A stretch of 64,000 nucleotides of DNA from Hordeum vulgare subsp. vulgare (Eukaryota > Streptophyta > Magnoliopsida > Poales > Poaceae): the NCBI RefSeq assembly GCF_904849725.1, contig NC_058524.1, positions 489,435,763-489,499,762 of the forward strand, in the 5' to 3' direction. Position 1 is the first letter of the stretch. Each line of letters starts with the position of its first letter. The position numbers and the translations under genes were made by a program. A model generated the notes under the pieces. The model did no database searches. It was not told the DNA's origin and saw only the letters and a program-made list of their open reading frames with translations. Below are positions 58,157-64,000 of this stretch, piece after piece.

Positions 58157-60228
58157 TTCCATCACCTTATGCCTAGCTAAGGGCGTTAAACAATAGCGCT
58201 TGTTGGGAGGCAACCCAATGAATTTATCTTTTTCTTTCTGTTTTGTTGCGTCCACACCATCATAATTCTGTTATGATTGTGTCTTTTGTGTTTGAGCCAA
58301 GCAAAACCTTTATGACTAGTTTGGTGTTGGTTGTTTGATCCTCCTGGAAAAAGACAGAAACTTTTCGCTCATGAAATTATTTTTAATTTTTATCCAGAAA
58401 GATCTTTTGAGTTGATTCTTTTTGCTTCTGGTTTATATGCCTTTTTCCCAGGCTATCGTAATTGTTCAGAATTTTTGAAGTACCAGAAGTATATGAAGTA
58501 TACAGATTGCTATAGAATGGTCTGTTTTTGACAGATTATGTTTTTGTTGTGTTGGTTGCTTGTTTTGATGAAACTATGGATAGTATTGGGGGTACTAGCC
58601 ATCGAAAAGTGCGAATACAGTAATCTGACACCGATATAAATAGAAATCAAGTTTTCTACGGTACCTCAAGAGGTGGTATTTTGTTTTCTTGTGCTAATGA
58701 TATCACGAGTTTCTGTTTAAGTTTTGTGTTGTGAAGTTTTCAAGTTTTGGGTGATGTTCTAATGGACAAAGGGCTAAAGAGTGGAAAGAGCTCAAGATTG
58801 CGGATTACCAAGGCATCCCAATCCAAATTCAAGGACACCAAAAAGCGTAAGCTTGGGGATGCCCCAGGAAGGCATCCCCTCTTTCGTCTTCAATCCATCG
58901 GTAACGTTACTTGGAGCTATATTTTTATTCACCACATGATATGTGTTTTTCTTGGAGCGTCTTGTACCGTAGGAGTCTTTTATTTTTGTTGTGTCATAAT
59001 CATCCTTTCTGTACACCTTTTGAGAGAGAGACATGCACTCATCATGAACATGCTAGAATACTCATTGTTCTTCACTTATATCTTTTGAGCTAGACAATTT
59101 TTCTTTATGTGCTTCACTTAGATCTTTTAGAGCACGGCGGTGCGTAACTTGGTAGTTGGCTTGTGCTATGAAAGTAGTCCCAAAGGTGATAGTCACCCAA
59201 AGAGGATACAATAAAACTTCCATCTTCATGTGCATTGATTAGAAAGATAAGTTTGATTCCTCTCAATTAGTTTTGAAACGTGGATTCGGTAATATTAAGA
59301 GTTGTGTTAGTAGGGTGTTGTGAATCTAGAAATACTTGTGTTGAAGTTAGTGATTCCTCTAACATGCACGTATGGTGAACCGCTATGTTAGGAAGTCGGA
59401 GCATAATTGATCTATTGATTTTCATCCTTTGTGTTGCGGTCGGGATCGCGCGATGGTTAACACCTACCAACCCTTCCCCTAGGAGTATGCGTTTAGCACT
59501 TTGTTTTGATTACTAATAAAAACTTTCACAATAAGTATGTGAGTTCTTCATGACTACTGTGAGTCCATGGTATAGATGCACTTTCAGCTTCCACCATTGG
59601 TAGCCTCTCTAGTGACGCGCAATTTTCGCCGGTGCACAAATCCCCCATATGCCTTCCTCAAAACAGCCACCATACCTACCTATTATGGCATTTTCATAGC
59701 CATTCCGAGATATATTGCCATCCAACTCCCACCGTTCCGTCTCATGACTTGTGTCGTCACTCTCATATTGCCATTGCATGATCGTAAGATATCTAGCAAC
59801 ATGTTTCAACGTCATACGCCAAGCTAGATCGTTGCACATCCCGGTACACTACCGGAGGCATTTCCTATAGAGTCATCATCATTCTAAGCTTTGAGCTGTG
59901 AGTAAATGAAAGTGTGATAATCATCATTATTAGAGCACTATCCCATGTGAGGAAAAAAAGAGGCGAAAGTTGCCCACACTACAAAAGGAGAGATATGGAA
60001 AGAGGCCAAAGAGCCCAAACAAAAAAAGAGAGAAGGGACAATGCTACTATTTCTTTCCACACTTGTGCTTCATAGTAGCACCATGTTCTTCATGATTGAG
60101 AGTCTCTCGTTTTGTCACCACCATATGCTAGTGGGATTCTTCATTATATAACTTGGCTTGTATATTCCAATGATGGGCTTCCTCAAAATTACCCTAGGTC
60201 TTCGTGAGCAAGCAAGTTGGATGCACAC
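58157..60228 (+). other. Non-coding 3' region of the Sabrina-like element
   Basis: About 2 kb without a supported gene. It includes a PPT-like module (58740-58880) with AAGCTTGGGGATGC. From there to 60228 it is matched in inverted orientation by 62465-63960. The small frames seen here (60-113 codons) lack protein character and are also broken in the inverted copy. Confidence 0.7.
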
Positions 60229-60303
60229 TACTACTACAACAAAAGACCTTCCAACGGCGCCACAAACAAGCGTGCTGACGGGAGACTATTCTTGTCTTGA
60301 TTC

Positions 60304-60321
60304 TCCTCAGCAACGGCACCA
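60304..60321 (-). other. Primer-binding site next to the inverted LTR
   Basis: The minus strand reads TGGTGCCGTTGCTGAGGA, two or three changes from the plus-strand site at 55820. It lies 10 bp from the LTR edge at 60332. Confidence 0.75.
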
Positions 60322-60331
60322 GGAATCCTTC

Positions 60332-61875
60332 TGCTACGGCTATGCCTTTAGGGACTTCCTAGGCAAATATGCAAAGGATTCCCCCGTGGCCTTGGAGCCT
60401 TGCGTTGGTGTTCCCTCAATGCAGAAAGGGTGATGTAGCACATCGGTGGTAAGTATTTCCCTCAGTTTTGAGAACCAAGCTATCGATCCAGTGAAGGAGT
60501 ATCACAAGTGCCTACACAAACACAAAGAGCTTGCTCCCAACACTATGAAGGGGTTCTCAATCCCTTATAGATTGTTTGCCAAGTGAGAACAAAAAGCAAC
60601 AAAGTAACAAAGCAAAGTAAAAGCAAAAGTGGAAACGGTAGGTGTGAATAGACCCGGGGGCCGACTAGTGGCTTCTCTCATGAAAGCTAGTAGACGGTGG
60701 GTGAACGAATTACTGTCGAGCAATTGATAGAACCGCGCAAAGTCGTGACGTTATCTATGGCAATGATTATATCTATAGGCATCACGTGCAAAACAAGTAG
60801 ACCGATACTTTCTGCATCTACTACTATTACTCCACACGTCGACCGCTATCCAACATGCATCTAGTGTATTAAGGCCAAAAGAATAGAGTAATGCCTTAAG
60901 CAAGATGACATGATGTAGATGGACAATCTCATATCTACGACAAAGCCCATCTTGTTACCCTTGATGGCAACTACACGATGTGTGCCTTGCTGCCCCTACT
61001 GTCACTTGGAAAGGTCACCACACGGTATGAACCCAAAACCAAGCACTTCTCCCATTGCAAGAATCGTAGATCTAGTTGGCCAAACAAAACCCAAGACTCG
61101 GAGAGACTTACAAGGATATCAAATCATGCATATAAGAAATCAGCAAAGACTCAAATATATATCATAGATAATCTGATCACAAATCCACAATTCATCGGAT
61201 CTCGACAAACACACCGCCCAAGAGGATTACATCGGATAGATCTCCATGGAGATCATGAAGAACTTTGTATTGAAGATCCAAGAGAGAGAAGAATCCATCT
61301 AGCTACTAACTACGGACCCGTAGGTCTCAAGTGAACTACTGACGAGTCATTGGAGGGGCGATGATGTTGATGAAGAAGCCCTCCAACTCCAAAGTCCCCT
61401 CCGGCAGGGCACCGGGAAGGGTCTCCAGATGAGATCTCACGGAAACGGAAGCTTGCGGCGGCGGAAAAGTGTTTTCGTGGACGCCCTGATTTTTTCTTGA
61501 TTTTTAGGGAATTGATAGGCCAAAGACCTAGGGCAGGGGAGCGCCAGGGGGGCCACAAGCTTGGTTGTCGCGGCCTCCCCCTGGCCGCGGCAACAGGGCT
61601 TGTGGTCTTCCTATGGGACCACTTTCTTGGCCCTCAAGCCTCCCGATCTTCTTCCATTCTGGAAAAAATCATTTTGGGGATTTTATTCCGTTTGGACTCC
61701 GTTCCAAAATCAGATCTGAAAAGAGTCAAAAACATTGAAAAAACAGGAACTAACACTTGGCACTGAGTTAATAAGTTAGTCCCAAAAAAGATATAAAAGG
61801 TAAACAAAACATCCAAAGTTGACAAGATAACAGCATGAAACCATCAAAAAATATAGATACGTTTGACACATATCA
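60332..61875 (-). repeat. LTR of the inverted Sabrina-like sequence
   Basis: This 1544-bp LTR has plus-strand edges TGCTACGG and CACATATCA. It parallels the reverse complement of 54301-55808 along its whole length. Confidence 0.82.
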
Positions 61876-61892
61876 AGCATCCCCAAGCATAA
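61876..61892 (-). other. Polypurine tract next to the inverted LTR
   Basis: The minus strand reads TTATGCTTGGGGATGCT just before the LTR start at 61875, matching the position and sequence of the tract at 440-456. Confidence 0.65.
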
Positions 61893-64000
61893 CTCCTGCT
61901 CGTCCTCGAGTAGGGAGGTGATAAAGAATGATTTTTTTATGCTTTCATGCTACCTAGCATAGATGTCCTTCGTAACTCCTCTTATGTGACGTGAATGTTC
62001 AGATCCATTAGATTCAACACAATAGGTTGCTATTGACGTGGAGACAATAATACTTCAAGCAAACTAGCAAAGTAATCATGAACTTTCAAAATAACAAGGC
62101 CAAAAGAAAGTTACCCCTACAAAATCATATAGTCTAGCTATGCTCTATCATCATTGCACAACGAATTTAAATCATGCACAACCCCGGTATTGGCCAAGTA
62201 ATTGTTTTCACACCTTTACTTTCTCAAACTTTTTCAACTCTCACGCAATACATGACCGTGAGCCATGGTTTTAGCAATATAAGTGGTGTGGAGTGTGGTG
62301 GAGATTGCAAGACAAACTAGGAGAAGATGGTCACATTAACTAGGCATATCAATGAGCTGTGGAGATGCTCATCAATAGATATCAATGTGAATGAGTAGGG
62401 ATTGCCATACAAATGATGCACTAGAGCTAAGAGTATGTGAAAGCTCTTAAAGAAAACTAGTGGGTGTGCATCCAACTTGCTTGCTCACGAAGACCTAAGG
62501 CAATTTTGAGGAAGCCTATCATTGGAATATACAAGCGAAGTTATATAATGAAAAATTCCCACTAGCTATATGGTGGTGACAAAACGAGAGACTCTCAATC
62601 ATGAATATCATGGTGCTTAATATGCACAAGTGTGGAAAAGTGGTAGCATTGTCCCTTCTCTCTTTCTCTCTCTTTTTTTTGGATGGGCTCTTTGGCCTCT
62701 TTTTTTTTGTGGGCATCTTTGGCCTCTTTTATTTCCTCACATGGGACAATGCTCCATCAATGATGATCATCACACTTACAACTCAAAACTTAGAGCAACG
62801 ATGACTCTATATGAAATGCCTTCGGTAGTGTACCGTGGCAATGATCTAGCATGGCATGGACATTAATGGAAACATCATGCTAGCTATCTTACGATCATGC
62901 AATGGCAATGTAGACGTGGTGGCACATGTCATGGTGGTAGTTGCATGGCAATATATCTCGGAATGACTTTGAAAAAGCCATTGTAGGTACGTATGGTGGT
63001 TGTTTTGAGGGAGGCTAATGCTGGGTTTTGTGCACCAGCGAAAGTTGCACGGCACTAAAGAAGATAGTGATGGTGGAAGGTGAAGTTGCATCTAAACCAT
63101 GGACTCAACATTAGTCATGAAGAACTCATATACTTGTTGCAAAAGTTTTAGTAGTAATCGAAACAAAGCATTCAACGCATACTCCTATGGGAAGGGTTGG
63201 TAGGTAAAAACCATCGCGCGATCCCGACCGCCACACAATGGATGACAATCAATGACTAATCATGCTCAGACTTCATCACATAGCGGTTCACCGTACGTGC
63301 ATGCTACGGGAATCACTAACTTCAACACAAGTATTTCTAGATCCACAACACCATACTAGTATAACTTCAATATTACCATAACCACAACTCAAATCTAGTT
63401 GAGATGAATCAAACTTCTCTAACTATTCAATGCACATGAAGGTGGAAGTTTTCGTATCCCTTTTCATAACTACCCCTTTTAAGACTACTTTCAAAGCATA
63501 TATCAACTGCCAAGCCACGCACCGCCGTGCTCTAAAAGATATAAGTACCACATGTGAGCTGAATTGTCTAACAAAGGATATAAGTGAAGCTCGACAAAAT
63601 CACGGTGAGTGCACGTCTCTCTCTCTAGGTGTGCAGAAAGAATGATTATGACACAACAAAAATAAAATACTCCTACGATACAAGACGCTCCAAGCAAAAC
63701 ACATAACATGTGGTGAATAAAAATATAGCCTGAAGTAACGTTACCGATGGATTGAAGACGAAAGAGAGGATGCCTTCCCGCGGCATCCCCAAGCTTAGCC
63801 TTTTACGGCATCCTTGAATATCTTGGGGTGCCTTGGGCATCCACAAGCTTGAGTTCTGGCCACTCTTTATCTCTTTGTCCATAAGAACTTCACCCAAAAC
63901 TTGAAAACTTCACAACACGAAACTTAAACAGAAACTCGTGATAACATTAGTATAAGAAAGCAAACCACCACTTCCTTAGGTACTGTAGCAAAGTTGAATT
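61893..64000 (-). other. Non-coding 3' internal region of the inverted element
   Basis: It contains no supported gene. It includes the inverted match to 58740-60228, a PPT-like module at 63750-63960 with paired CATCCCCAAGCTT and GCATCCACAAGCTT motifs, and T-rich stretches near 62660-62720. It runs off the window. Confidence 0.65.

Larger units (their letters stand above)
54301..60228 (+). mobile_element. Sabrina-like gypsy element with gag and protease only, 3' end missing
   Basis: The 5' LTR (54301-55808) is followed by a tRNA-Asp-type PBS, one gag-protease frame and a long non-coding region with a PPT-like module. No reverse transcriptase, RNase H or integrase is present, so mobility would depend on a partner. 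The 3' LTR is missing. At about 60228 the sequence switches to related DNA in the opposite orientation. It inserted into the gag of the second chromovirus, with CTTCT (54296-54300) as the likely left duplication. Confidence 0.82.
60229..64000 (-). mobile_element. Inverted Sabrina-like sequence sharing one LTR, right end outside window
   Basis: In minus orientation this is 3' internal region (61876-64000), PPT, LTR (60332-61875), PBS (60304-60321) and about 75 bp of 5' leader, ending at the junction with the plus-strand element. One LTR with a PPT on one side and a PBS on the other is not a normal insertion. It fits two tandem elements sharing an LTR, or a rearranged copy. Confidence 0.7.

Noticed and set aside
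58747..59093. 113-codon plus frame in the Sabrina-like 3' region
   Set aside because: The inverted counterpart at 63500-63960 does not keep the frame, and the sequence includes the PPT-like module.

Overview
The window reads as a piece of intergenic DNA from a large grass genome, most likely Triticeae (wheat, barley, rye or a relative). The BARE1/Angela/WIS-type copia LTRs, the Sabrina/WHAM-type gypsy LTRs, a Caspar-like CACTA transposon and long-LTR chromovirus-type gypsy elements are all typical of that group. I see no intact host gene. Nearly every base belongs to nested transposable elements, and most of the nesting could be ordered because target-site duplications (TSDs) survive. Family names come from memory of consensus ends and need a database search.

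Layout, left to right. Bases 1-7647 are a minus-strand, coding-deficient Sabrina-like gypsy element, with a WHAM-like solo LTR (3671-5103, TSD CCATA) inside it. Bases 7653-9377 are unassigned and carry a small broken ORF (8876-9199). Bases 9383-35494 are a degenerate minus-strand copia element (TSD GGAGT). It was split by a minus-strand gypsy chromovirus at 14877-32293 (TSD GGACA, LTRs about 4 kb). The right LTR of that gypsy element was in turn split by a recent odd insertion at 28324-31532, both ends of which are U5 ends of the same LTR family. Bases 35500-36000 resume the pre-insertion locus.

A plus-strand CACTA transposon starts at 36001 and contains TNP2-like and Transposase_24-like pseudogenes and two complementary GAA/TTC tracts. 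It is interrupted at 44202 by a second minus-strand chromovirus, whose 3' LTR (44202-50641) holds a BARE1-type solo LTR (47416-49159, TSD AACGA), a 706-bp tandem duplication and two tRNA-like modules. The pol of this chromovirus runs from 50642 to about 54030. Its gag is cut at 54300 by a plus-strand Sabrina-like element with gag and protease only. At about 60228 that element abuts related sequence in the opposite orientation, which runs off the window end.

Functionally, everything recognisable is selfish-element machinery (gag, protease, reverse transcriptase, RNase H, integrase, CACTA transposase), and all of it is broken. The one long uninterrupted reading frame is a 238-codon ORF at 23733-24449, between the primer-binding site and gag of the 14877-32293 element. 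I do not recognise it, but a dsRNA-binding-like pattern can be argued. That ORF, the double-U5 insertion and the CACTA hairpin and tracts are the main points for a second look.
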